Origin: an uncultured Thiohalocapsa sp.
GTDB taxonomy: Bacteria; Pseudomonadota; Gammaproteobacteria; Chromatiales; Chromatiaceae
Reading direction: 5' to 3'
Assembly (NCBI RefSeq): GCF_913062725.1
Contig: NZ_CAJXWY010000040.1
Coordinates: forward strand, 1-37,853
DNA: 37,853 bases
Shown one piece after another: positions 7,656-14,776 of this stretch. The position numbers and the translations under genes are program-made. Position 1 is the stretch's first letter. Each line of letters begins with the position of its first letter. A model generated the notes under the pieces. It had not been told where the DNA came from. It made no database searches and worked only from the letters and a program-made list of their open reading frames with translations.

Positions 7656-8890
7656 GCCAGCGCCCGCCGGCTTCTCAGCACCAGCGCCAGGAAGAAGGGC
7701 GCCCCCACCAGCGCCGTCACCACGCCGAGCATCAGCGGCTGCGGCGTGTCCAGCAGCCGGATGGCGAGATCCGCCGCCAGCACCAGCAGCGCCCCGCCGA
7801 GGGCGCTCGGCAGCAGCAGCCGGCCGGGCCGATGGCCCACCAGCCCGCGCAGCAGGTGCGGCACCACCAGCCCGACGAAGCCGATGGTACCGGTCACCGA
7901 GACACAGGCGCCCACCGACAGCGCCGAGCCCGCGATCACCAGCCCCCGCAGCCGCGGCAGGTGCACGCCCAGGCTGGTGGCCTCCGCCTCGCCCAAGGTC
8001 AGCAGCGTCAGCGCCGGCGCCGCCGCCAACAGCAACGCCAGCCCCGCGGCGACGAAGGGCAGCACCAGGCGCACATCCGCCAGGCTGCGGTCCGCAATGG
8101 ACCCCAGCAGCCAGAGCACGATGTCCTGCACGCTCGCCGGGCTCGGCGCCAGATTCAGGGCCAGGGAGGTGAGCGCGCCCGCCAGGGACGACAGGGCCAC
8201 CCCGGCGAGAATCAGCGTGAGATTGGAAGCGCCGCCGCGCGTCAGCGCATAGAGCAGCAGTGTGGCCAGCAGCGCACCGGCCATGGCCGTCGCCGGCAGC
8301 GCCCAGAGGCTCACCGCCGTGAGCCCGAAGTACAACGCCAGCACCGCGCCGAGCCCCGCACTGGCGGAGATACCCAGCAGGCCCGGCTCCGCCAGCGGAT
8401 TGCGCAGCAGCCCCTGCAGAGCCGCGCCGGACATGCCGAGCGCCGCCCCCAGCAGCCAGGCCAGCAGCACCCGCGGCAACCGGATCTGCTGCACGATGAG
8501 CCGGTGCTCCTCCGGGCCGACGCCGAGCAATCCGGCCAGCACCTCGGCCCAGGTGAGCGGCGCCGCGCCGAAGCCCAGGGACAGCAGGCTCAGGCCGAGC
8601 AGCCCCAGGGTCAGCAGGCCGACGAGCCCCAGCGCACCGAGCCAGCCGGCGGCGGCCGCGGCGCTTTGAGCGGCGTCGGGCCGGGTTGGCGGCCCAGTCT
8701 CCGGGCCGATGCCCGGCCCGCCGCCTGGTGCAGAACCCGGTCCAGCACGACTCGGCCCGGTGCCTGGCTCAGAACCCGCGCCAGTACTCGCGTCGGTGTA
8801 TGGTCCATTGCCCAAGCCAGCACGCGCCCCGTAACCCGGCTCAGTTGCGGGCTCGCTCTCTGGCGTGTCGCCACGGGACACCGTTGTCAT
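7652..8890 (-). CDS. btuC: FecCD-family permease (BtuC-like) with Gly/Pro-rich N-terminal extension
   Basis: A 412-residue inner-membrane permease. ATG 8890 forms an ATGA overlap with the btuF stop and is preferred over a start five codons upstream. From about residue 80 the protein matches the BtuC/FhuB/HmuU family: about ten hydrophobic segments, RLPRVLLAWLLGAALGMSGA, LQGLLRNPLAEPGLLGISAS, and GFVGLVVPHLLR, the coupling-helix region that contacts BtuD. The first 75 residues are unusual: mostly Gly, Pro, Ser, Thr and Glu with repeated short motifs (GPGS, GPGIGPETGP), no hydrophobic segment and probably disordered in the cytoplasm. Typical BtuC proteins are about 330 residues, so this tail is extra. 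Confidence 0.9.
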   Translation of the reverse strand: MTTVSRGDTPESEPATEPGYGARAGLGNGPYTDASTGAGSEPGTGPSRAGPGSAPGGGPGIGPETGPPTRPDAAQSAAAAAGWLGALGLVGLLTLGLLGLSLLSLGFGAAPLTWAEVLAGLLGVGPEEHRLIVQQIRLPRVLLAWLLGAALGMSGAALQGLLRNPLAEPGLLGISASAGLGAVLALYFGLTAVSLWALPATAMAGALLATLLLYALTRGGASNLTLILAGVALSSLAGALTSLALNLAPSPASVQDIVLWLLGSIADRSLADVRLVLPFVAAGLALLLAAAPALTLLTLGEAEATSLGVHLPRLRGLVIAGSALSVGACVSVTGTIGFVGLVVPHLLRGLVGHRPGRLLLPSALGGALLVLAADLAIRLLDTPQPLMLGVVTALVGAPFFLALVLRSRRALA

Positions 8891-9813
8891 GGCCCACCGT
8901 CCCACGACAGCGCCCGCAATTGGGCGGCGATGGCCTCGGCGGCGCCCACCAGCTCCAGTCCGCCGCAGCCCCAGGACTGACTCGGCACCTGCACCGTGGG
9001 TGTGCGCGCAAGCAGGTCCCGCAGCAGCGGATGGCGCGCATACGCCGATGCGCCGGGCGGCGGCGCCTGCTCGAAGTAGCTCAGCAGAAAGACATCCGGC
9101 GGATCGGTGATGATCCGCTCCAGCGGATAGGCGCCCCAGCCCACATGACCCTGCTCGGCGGCCAGGTTCACCAGCCCCAGGCGCGTGATCACATCATCCA
9201 CATAGGTGCCGGCGCCGGCGCTGCCGCCGCCGGGGCGCAGATACAGCACCCGCAGCGGCGGCAGCGCCTCCGCCAGCTCACGCATGCGCTGCTCGGCGGC
9301 GGCGGCCAGGGCGGCACCGGTCTCGGCGCGGCCGATCTCGGCGGCGATGGCACGGGCGCTGGCCAGGGCATCGTCCCAGCCCGCGGGATAGGGCACCTCG
9401 ATGAGCTCGATACCCTGGCCGGCGAGCAGTGTGGCGAAGCGCCCCCCGGTCCAGCCGAGATACACCAGCGCCTTATCCGGGCGGTGATAGAGCAGATCCT
9501 CGACGCCGCCGTCGTTGGCGGGATAGGCCGCCGCGCGCGCGGCGATGGGCGACACCGTGGCATCCCGACTCTGACGCGACAGCGACACGATCTGCGCCGG
9601 CGCCGCCGTGGAATCCAGCAACAGGTCCGCGCACAGGTTGGTGCCCATGACACGCGGCAGTGCCTCCGCCGCCGTGGCAGCGCGGGACGCCACCCCGCCC
9701 ACCAACGCGGTCAGGAGCAGGGCCAGCGGCCAGATCAACAGGGTGCGCGGCGGCGGGCCGGTGACCGGCCACCGCCGGTCGAGAGCGAGCGCGCGCAAAG
9801 GGACTTGATACAT
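8887..9813 (-). CDS. btuF: Periplasmic cobalamin-binding protein (BtuF-like)
   Basis: A 308-residue substrate-binding protein of the helical-backbone (TroA-like) class, read from ATG 9813. The frame is open to 9984, but the upstream part is the palindromic repeat, so the longer start is rejected. After a basic stretch there is a hydrophobic segment (IWPLALLLTALVGGV, about residues 29-43) and a likely cleavage near ATAAEA. The lobe starting PRVMGTNLCADLLL and the motif KALVYLGWTGG, then PPDVFLLSYFEQ and WGCGG near the end, match the family found next to cobB in proteobacteria. It would hand corrinoid to BtuCD. First gene of the operon; iron-siderophore binding cannot be excluded from sequence alone. 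Confidence 0.82.
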   Translation of the reverse strand: MYQVPLRALALDRRWPVTGPPPRTLLIWPLALLLTALVGGVASRAATAAEALPRVMGTNLCADLLLDSTAAPAQIVSLSRQSRDATVSPIAARAAAYPANDGGVEDLLYHRPDKALVYLGWTGGRFATLLAGQGIELIEVPYPAGWDDALASARAIAAEIGRAETGAALAAAAEQRMRELAEALPPLRVLYLRPGGGSAGAGTYVDDVITRLGLVNLAAEQGHVGWGAYPLERIITDPPDVFLLSYFEQAPPPGASAYARHPLLRDLLARTPTVQVPSQSWGCGGLELVGAAEAIAAQLRALSWDGGP

Positions 9814-9886
9814 CGCCGACGATGGTAGCGTGAAATCGAGCCGGGCGAGACCCGGTGTGAAGGCCGTCCTATGCGGGCCTGCATTT

Positions 9887-9996
9887 ATTGCGGGTTGGGT
9901 GGCGGCTGGCGGGGGTCTCGACAGCAGGGATGCTGTCGTGAAGCCTACAGGGATGTATTCACGGCGTCCCCCGCCAGCCGTCACCCAACCCGCAAT
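9887..9996. repeat. 110-bp palindromic element with two internal hairpins (cloverleaf-like)
   Basis: Outer arms 9887-9915 and 9968-9996 are 29 bases each and complementary at 28 positions. The inner 52 bases contain a perfect 8-bp hairpin (CGACAGCA GGGA TGCTGTCG) and a 6-bp one (CGTGAA ... TTCACG) around CTACAGGGATGTA. Folded, the element gives a long stem with a two-branched head. Similar CAGGGATG/ACAGGGATGTATTCACG motifs occur as dispersed intergenic repeats in gammaproteobacteria as far as I recall. It lies between the 3' end of the PAP2 gene and btuF. Confidence 0.8.
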
Positions 9997-10047
9997 CTCC
10001 GCCCTAACGACGCTTCGAGCCCAGGTCGATGCTGTGTGTCCATACTC

Positions 10048-10944
10048 TCAGGTCTTGCGGATTGGGATCAGCCCCCAGCGCCCCAGCGGCAGCAGCACAT
10101 AGCCGAGCACCACGGCGCCTAACGCGCCGGCGCACAGCACCTGCAACACCGACGCCACCGCATGGTAGCCGCCGTCGTCGAACCAGAGTCCGATGCTGAC
10201 GATGACGGCGACGGTGACGAAGGCCAGATGCACCGAGCCATTCTGCACGCCCCACTGGCTGCGCCGCGCCAGCCAAACGCCGACCACCGCCGCGAGCAAG
10301 CCGCCGCCGAGACCGAAGGCCACATCCACCGGCCAGTGCACGCCCACCGCCGTGCGGCTCAAGGCCGCCGCCACCGCCAGCAGCAGCAACAGCGCCCGCC
10401 AGCCCCGCCGCCGCGCGAACAGCGCCAGCACACCGAAGAAGACGCCGGCGGTCACGCTGTGTCCGGAGGGGAAGCTCTCGCTGCGGTGCCCCGGACCGAT
10501 GAGATGGAAGCCGCCGGGCGCCAGCACCGCCGGCGGGCGCGCCGCATCGAACAGCGGCTTGAGCCCGCGCGAGTACAGGGCCGCCACCGCGCCGGCGACG
10601 ATGAGCGCCCAGAACACCCGCGGATGACGGCGAGCCAGGAACAAACTGAGCGCGAAGGCCACGCGCTCGTCCCCGAGCACCGTGAGCCCCTGCCAGAGCC
10701 AGCCGGGCAGCGCGGCGGCGGCGCCGTTGAGCGTCGCGAAGCCCGCATGGTAGCCCGCCAGCAGCCAGAGTCCGGCGCCCAGCACCAGCGCGGCGAGGGC
10801 GGCGTGGGTGAGCCAGGCCGCGGCCGCAGCGCCGGGCCAGGCATCGCGGGCGGCACCGCGGGCCAAAGCCGCATTCAGATCGGCGCCGAGCGCCCGCCAC
10901 AGGCGCAGGGCCTTGCCTGTGGGCGTCTCCGCGACGTCAGCCAT
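10048..10944 (-). CDS. PAP2-family membrane phosphatase
   Basis: A 298-residue polytopic protein with the full PAP2 acid phosphatase signature: KPLFDAARP (129-137), SFPSGHS (157-163) and SRTAVGVHWPVD (196-207), which together form the active site with the nucleophilic and acid histidines on the periplasmic side. Substrates in this family are lipid phosphates such as undecaprenyl diphosphate or lipid A. The start at ATG 10944 has GAGG six bases upstream and overlaps the preceding gene by 8 bases; ATGs at 10947 and 10959 are alternatives. Position as third gene after a GT2 and an ArnT-like transferase suggests recycling of the released polyprenyl phosphate or trimming of lipid A. Two further membrane segments follow the catalytic domain. 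Confidence 0.85.
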   Translation of the reverse strand: MADVAETPTGKALRLWRALGADLNAALARGAARDAWPGAAAAAWLTHAALAALVLGAGLWLLAGYHAGFATLNGAAAALPGWLWQGLTVLGDERVAFALSLFLARRHPRVFWALIVAGAVAALYSRGLKPLFDAARPPAVLAPGGFHLIGPGHRSESFPSGHSVTAGVFFGVLALFARRRGWRALLLLLAVAAALSRTAVGVHWPVDVAFGLGGGLLAAVVGVWLARRSQWGVQNGSVHLAFVTVAVIVSIGLWFDDGGYHAVASVLQVLCAGALGAVVLGYVLLPLGRWGLIPIRKT

Positions 10945-12595
10945 CATCACCTCGGGCATCGGCACGCTCCGCAGCACCACCGCGGCCATTGCTGTGGCCA
11001 TCGCCATCGCGGGCAAAAGTCGCCAGCGCCACCGGCCCGCGGCGGTAGAGGGTCACCAGGGGCGCATCGGGCCGGGTGGCGGCCAGGTCATCCAGCTTGT
11101 CCACGCGCAGGAACACGAGCTCACCGGGCGCCGGGCGGTCCGACTGGGGCGTGATGGCCTCGCGGTAGACGCTGAAGCTCGGCATGCTGGTGCGAAACAC
11201 CACCGTCGGCTGATCCAGCGCCCGGGCCATGAGCGCCGCCTGCTTCACCGGCGCCTGCATCACCGCGAACACCCGCGGCACCAGGGCGCCGAACACCACC
11301 AGGGTCTGCACCACCCCCGCCAGCAGCAGCCGCTGCCAGATGGGCAGCCGTGACAGGCCCGCCAGCAGCAACAGGGTCGCCAGGCCGGCGAGCGTGGTCA
11401 GCCCATACAGCCAGTCCAGCGCCTCGGTGCCGGCGGCGAGCATAGCCTGCTCGTGGGGCCGGTCCGCCTGCCCCGCCAGCAGGGGCAGCACCAGCGGCAG
11501 CGCCGCCAGCAGGGCCATGAACGCCACCGGCGGCGCGAAGGCCAGCCAGGGGCTGTTGAGCGCGGCCCGGTGCCTTGCCATCAGGATGAACAGCGGCGTG
11601 ATGCCGTAGACCATGTAATGCGGCAGCTTGGTGTCGGAGAAGGAGAAGGTCACGAACACCGCCGCAAACCACAGCAGCAGGAACCGGTCCAGCGGCTGCC
11701 CCCATAGTGTCCGCACCATGGGCACCAGCCGCAGGAACCAGCCGGTAAAGGGCAGCAGCACCACCGGCAGCATCACCAGGTAGTAGCCGGGGAAGCCGGC
11801 GTGGCCGTGCTTGACCCCGCCGTAGCGGCCGACGTTGTGCTCCAGAAAGAAGCTGCGGAAGAAGCCCGCGCCGTCCTCCAGGTAGATCGCCAGATACCAG
11901 GGCCCGGCCACGGCGATGAACACCAGCCATCCCAGGGGCGCGAAAACCGCCCGCAGCCAGTCGCGCCATCGGCCCAAGGACAGACAGTAGGCGAAGCTCA
12001 CCAGCAGCGGGAAGAACACCGCCACCGGCCCCTTGGTGAGAAAGCCCAGGCCCAGCCACAGATACACCCGCAACAGCAGGCCCCGGCGCGGTTGCTCCAG
12101 CCAGCGATAGATGTCGAAGAAGGCCAGGGCGATGAACAGGTTCAGCACCGCATCCGCCACCGCCGCCTTGCCGATGATGGCCACCTGCAGGCCGAAGGCC
12201 ATGATGAGCGCGGCCACCGTGGCGGTGGCCGCATCCACGCGCGCGCGGGTGAACCCCCACAGCGCCGCGAGCCACAGCGTGGCGGCGATGGCCGAGGGCA
12301 GCCGCAGCGCAAGCTCGTTCAGGCCCAGCACCGACACCGACGCCGCCTGCAGCCAATAGATCAGCACCGGCTTGTCGTAGCGGGGCGCGCCGTCACGCTG
12401 CGGGGTGATGAAGTTGCCGGAGGCCAGCATCTCCCGGGTGGCCTCGGTAAAGGCGCCCTCGTCCAGGTCGTAGAGGGGCACGGCGCCGAGCTGCCAGAAA
12501 AAGGCCAGCCACACCGCCAGCGCCAGCAGTGCGAAGGCCGCCGGCGGCTGCCACAGCGCAGCCCCCGGCGTTCGTGCGGCGTCGGCCGGGCTCAA
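10937..12595 (-). CDS. ArnT-like GT-C glycosyltransferase (GT83/PMT family)
   Basis: A 552-residue membrane enzyme that would transfer a sugar from a polyprenyl-phosphate donor to lipid A or another envelope acceptor at the outer face of the inner membrane. The first-loop motif YDLDEGAFTEATREM (about 42-56) holds the catalytic acidic residue, and RYDKPVLIYWLQ (72-83) is the conserved Lys-Pro motif of ArnT/PMT proteins. About 12 hydrophobic segments follow, then a soluble C-terminal domain. No ATG fits near the N-terminus: the likely start is TTG 12595, which makes a TTGA overlap with the previous stop and has GGAAGG seven bases upstream. An upstream in-frame codon at 12646 would overlap the neighbour by 55 bases and is less likely. 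The sugar is not predictable. Confidence 0.88.
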   Translation of the reverse strand: MSPADAARTPGAALWQPPAAFALLALAVWLAFFWQLGAVPLYDLDEGAFTEATREMLASGNFITPQRDGAPRYDKPVLIYWLQAASVSVLGLNELALRLPSAIAATLWLAALWGFTRARVDAATATVAALIMAFGLQVAIIGKAAVADAVLNLFIALAFFDIYRWLEQPRRGLLLRVYLWLGLGFLTKGPVAVFFPLLVSFAYCLSLGRWRDWLRAVFAPLGWLVFIAVAGPWYLAIYLEDGAGFFRSFFLEHNVGRYGGVKHGHAGFPGYYLVMLPVVLLPFTGWFLRLVPMVRTLWGQPLDRFLLLWFAAVFVTFSFSDTKLPHYMVYGITPLFILMARHRAALNSPWLAFAPPVAFMALLAALPLVLPLLAGQADRPHEQAMLAAGTEALDWLYGLTTLAGLATLLLLAGLSRLPIWQRLLLAGVVQTLVVFGALVPRVFAVMQAPVKQAALMARALDQPTVVFRTSMPSFSVYREAITPQSDRPAPGELVFLRVDKLDDLAATRPDAPLVTLYRRGPVALATFARDGDGHSNGRGGAAERADARGDDG

Positions 12596-13653
12596 GCCGG
12601 CGCCTTCCAGCCCGCCCGCGCCGGGTCCGACTGCCAGCGGATACAATGATGGGTGCGCTCGCCGGAGGCGAAGAAGATCCGCGCCAGCACCTCCGCCAGC
12701 ACGCCGGTGGTCAGCAGCTGCACGGATGTCACCAAAGACAGGATGGCCATGAACAGCATCGGCCGCTGACCGATGTCTTGCCCGAAGCCGAACTTCACCA
12801 CCAGCAGCCAGCTCATTAGCAGGCCGCCGACGGCGCCGAACATCAGCCCGATGGCGCCAAAGAAGTGCCCCGGCCGGGCGCCGTAGCGCAGGAAGAAAAA
12901 GGCCACCAATAGATCCAGCAGCACCCGAAAGGTGCGCGAGATGCCGTACTTGGACGCGCCCCGCTCCCGGGCGCGGTGGGCCACCTCGGTCTCGCCGATG
13001 CGCGCCGGGTCGGTGATGCCCGCCACCCAGACCGGGATGAACCGGTGCATTTCGCCGAACAGCCGCACTTCTTTGATGATGTCGGCGCGATAGACCTTCA
13101 GGCTGCAGCCGTAGTCGTGCAGGGTCACGCCGGTCACCCGGCCGATGAGGGCGTTGGCGATGCGCGAGGGCAGCTTGCGCTGCACCAGCGCGTCCTGGCG
13201 GTTGCGCCGCCAGCCCTGCAGCAGGTCCAGGTCCTGGTCCAACAGCTCCGCCACCATGCGCGGGATGTCCGCCGGGTCGTTCTGCAGATCCCCGTCCAGG
13301 CTCGCCACCAATTGGCCCCGGGCGGCGTCGAAGCCCGCCTGCATCGCCGCCGTTTGCCCGAAATTGCGCCGGAACCGAATCAGGCGCACATGCGGCCCGT
13401 ACTGCTCCGCCGCCCGCTGCACCCGCTCCGCCGTGCCATCACGGCTGCCGTCGTCCACCAAAATCAGCTCCCAGGGGTGGCCGTAGCCCGCCAGTCCCTC
13501 ATGCACCCGCGCCAGCAGCGGCGCGACGTTGTCGGCCTCCTCGTACAGCGGAATCACGATGGACAGGCTGCGCGCATCCGCCGCCGGATTGGCGGTGGTG
13601 GGCACGGTGATGGTCGCCGCATCGCGCAGGGCGGAGGGATCGGGCTGGGTCAT
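12592..13653 (-). CDS. DPM1/ArnC-like GT2 glycosyltransferase
   Basis: A 353-residue enzyme that builds a polyprenyl-phosphate sugar in the cytoplasm. The GT-A fold starts SIVIPLYEEADN (31-42); VDDGSRDGT (66-74) binds the nucleotide and LDGDLQNDP (119-127) holds the DxD metal site. RFRRNFGQTAAMQAGF is typical of ArnC, GtrB and dolichyl-phosphate mannose synthases. Two C-terminal membrane helices (around FFGAIGLMFGAVGGL and MAILSLVTSVQLL) anchor it. It is the first gene of a three-gene operon with overlapping stops and starts; its product should be the donor for the ArnT-like enzyme that follows. About 30 extra N-terminal residues precede the fold. Confidence 0.88.
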   Translation of the reverse strand: MTQPDPSALRDAATITVPTTANPAADARSLSIVIPLYEEADNVAPLLARVHEGLAGYGHPWELILVDDGSRDGTAERVQRAAEQYGPHVRLIRFRRNFGQTAAMQAGFDAARGQLVASLDGDLQNDPADIPRMVAELLDQDLDLLQGWRRNRQDALVQRKLPSRIANALIGRVTGVTLHDYGCSLKVYRADIIKEVRLFGEMHRFIPVWVAGITDPARIGETEVAHRARERGASKYGISRTFRVLLDLLVAFFFLRYGARPGHFFGAIGLMFGAVGGLLMSWLLVVKFGFGQDIGQRPMLFMAILSLVTSVQLLTTGVLAEVLARIFFASGERTHHCIRWQSDPARAGWKAPA

Positions 13654-13722
13654 GACTGCTGTTGAGGGCTTGCGCCGCTGTTCCTGGTCCGCTGCCGGGG
13701 CCGCCCCGGCACGTGGCGCAGC

Positions 13723-13929
13723 TTAAGCGCAGTGTCCCCGAGCGTCCACCGGGGCGGTTAGGCCGTGGGAACGGTGTCCCTGCGCCAACGACGCGATCAC
13801 AGACAGGATGTCGCTAGCGCTGGCTCGGCTATGGCCGATGTCTGCAACATGACAGGCATCCACACCGCTGGCCGCGAGGTGCTCAACCGCACTGTGCGGT
13901 AGCCCCTGATCCAGCAGGATCCGAGTCAT
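13723..13929 (-). pseudogene. Truncated DUF5615 PIN-like toxin
   Basis: The N-terminus is a good match to PIN-like DUF5615 toxins: MTRILLDQGLPHSAVEHL, then GVDACHVADIGHSRASASDI, with the first catalytic Asp (D7). After residue about 48 the family normally continues with a VVVTxDxDF core holding the second acidic residues, to a total near 110. Here the sequence turns into SLAQGHRSHGLTAPVDARG and stops at 68. The C-terminal half is not recovered in another frame downstream, so a deletion rather than a simple frameshift is likely. The ATG overlaps the DUF433 gene stop (ATGA), the usual antitoxin-first arrangement. Probably inactive. Confidence 0.7.
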
Positions 13930-14159
13930 GCGGCATCCAGGCTAATGATTTGATCATCCAGGCTTTCGGCCGCGAACTGCAGGGCTTGGCGGATGTCATC
14001 GTCTTCCAACTCCGGGTACTCGCGTTTCAGTTCTTGCCGGTCCGGATACAGAGCAGCAGCCTCGACAACACGTCGAACGGTCAAGCGCATGCTGCGGATG
14101 CAGGGTTGTCCGCCCATCTGTTCTGGGTTGATGGTGATACGATCAAAGGAAGTCTTCAT
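13926..14159 (-). CDS. DUF433-family antitoxin
   Basis: A 77-residue protein with the family hallmarks: FDRITINPEQMGGQPCIR at the N-terminus (G-G-x-P-C/V-I-R), then RLTVRRVVEAAALY, YPELEDDDIRQALQFAAE, a small winged-helix-like DNA-binding fold. DUF433 proteins are antitoxins to DUF5615 PIN-like nucleases, and the next gene, overlapping by four bases, is such a toxin in truncated form. It likely represses its own promoter in the 14160-14190 spacer. The gene itself looks intact and normal in length; with the toxin broken it may be an orphan relic. Confidence 0.8.
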   Translation of the reverse strand: MKTSFDRITINPEQMGGQPCIRSMRLTVRRVVEAAALYPDRQELKREYPELEDDDIRQALQFAAESLDDQIISLDAA

Positions 14160-14194
14160 AGTGCCTCGCTATGGTTGACTGCCGGTTGCCAGGA

Positions 14195-14401
14195 TCATGC
14201 CCTCTGTGCGTCGAATGAAAAAGCGCACGGGTCTTCGATCTGCCGAGTGCCGAGGAAGCCTTCGAGATCCGCGACGGCGTTGCCGGCGCCGATGTCGCCG
14301 ACCAGCTCCACGAGCCGAGTCGTCCGGTCGATGCAGGCTACGTCACAGTCTGGCAGCGTAGCAAAATCCTCGATGAGGCTGGCCAACAGGAGACGATCCA
14401 T
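14195..14401 (-). CDS. Small doubtful ORF (68 aa), unknown
   Basis: From ATG 14401 the minus strand reads MDRLLLASLIEDFATLPDCD and ends near FSFDAQRA. It has a plausible composition but no ribosome site that I can see and no family I recognise. The plus strand over the same bases has an equally protein-like frame (FDLPSAEEAFEIRDG to IHRLVLA, ending at about 14419) without a start codon. One of the two may be a remnant. The segment lies between the toxin-antitoxin genes and the Uma2 fragment, so decay is likely. Confidence 0.2.
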   Translation of the reverse strand: MDRLLLASLIEDFATLPDCDVACIDRTTRLVELVGDIGAGNAVADLEGFLGTRQIEDPCAFSFDAQRA

Positions 14402-14490
14402 CGCTTGGTGCTCGCATGATGCCTGACGCTGCGGAATTTGATGTGCCCTCGCCCGGATCGCCCACAGCGTCTGGACGGCCACCGCCGGTG

Positions 14491-14745
14491 CACGGCTATA
14501 CTGTGCTGATCCTGGAAATCGCCGAATCGAGCCTTGGCGTCGACCGCATCACCAAGAAGCGCCTCTACGCGCGCAACGGCATCCGCGAGAACTGGATGCT
14601 CGACCTCAATGCGAGGGCCCTGGAGGTCTATCGCGATCCGCAAGGCGATGACTTCCTCTCCAAGCAGACCATCGGCCGGGACGGCGGCCTCGCAAGCCTC
14701 GCTGTGCCGGACAGGCCCGTCGCCATCGTCGATTTGTTGCCCTGA
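14491..14745 (+). pseudogene. Uma2-family endonuclease, C-terminal fragment
   Basis: The frame contains the second half of the Uma2 (DUF820) PD-(D/E)xK-like domain: VLILEIAESSLGVDR with the conserved acidic E-x-A-x-S-S motif, then KKRLYARNGIRENWMLDLNA with the W-x-x-D-L signature, then EVYRDPQGDDF, ending at 14745. Intact members are about 190-200 residues and begin with a domain ending in E-P-Q-P-D; that part is absent. An ATG at 14416 could start a 109-residue product, but its first 25 residues are not family-like. Uma2 proteins are abundant, often mobile nuclease-like genes of unclear role. This is read as a remnant. Confidence 0.65.
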
Positions 14746-14776
14746 AGTCGAAGCCGGAAACCAGGCAAGTCTCCGG

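Noticed and set aside
9814..9984. Longer btuF start at 9984
   Set aside because: The extra 57 codons are the palindromic repeat element translated; the signal region begins after ATG 9813.
9814..10047. Cobalamin riboswitch expected before btuF
   Set aside because: No B12-box-like sequence seen on either strand; only the palindromic repeat and short hairpins.
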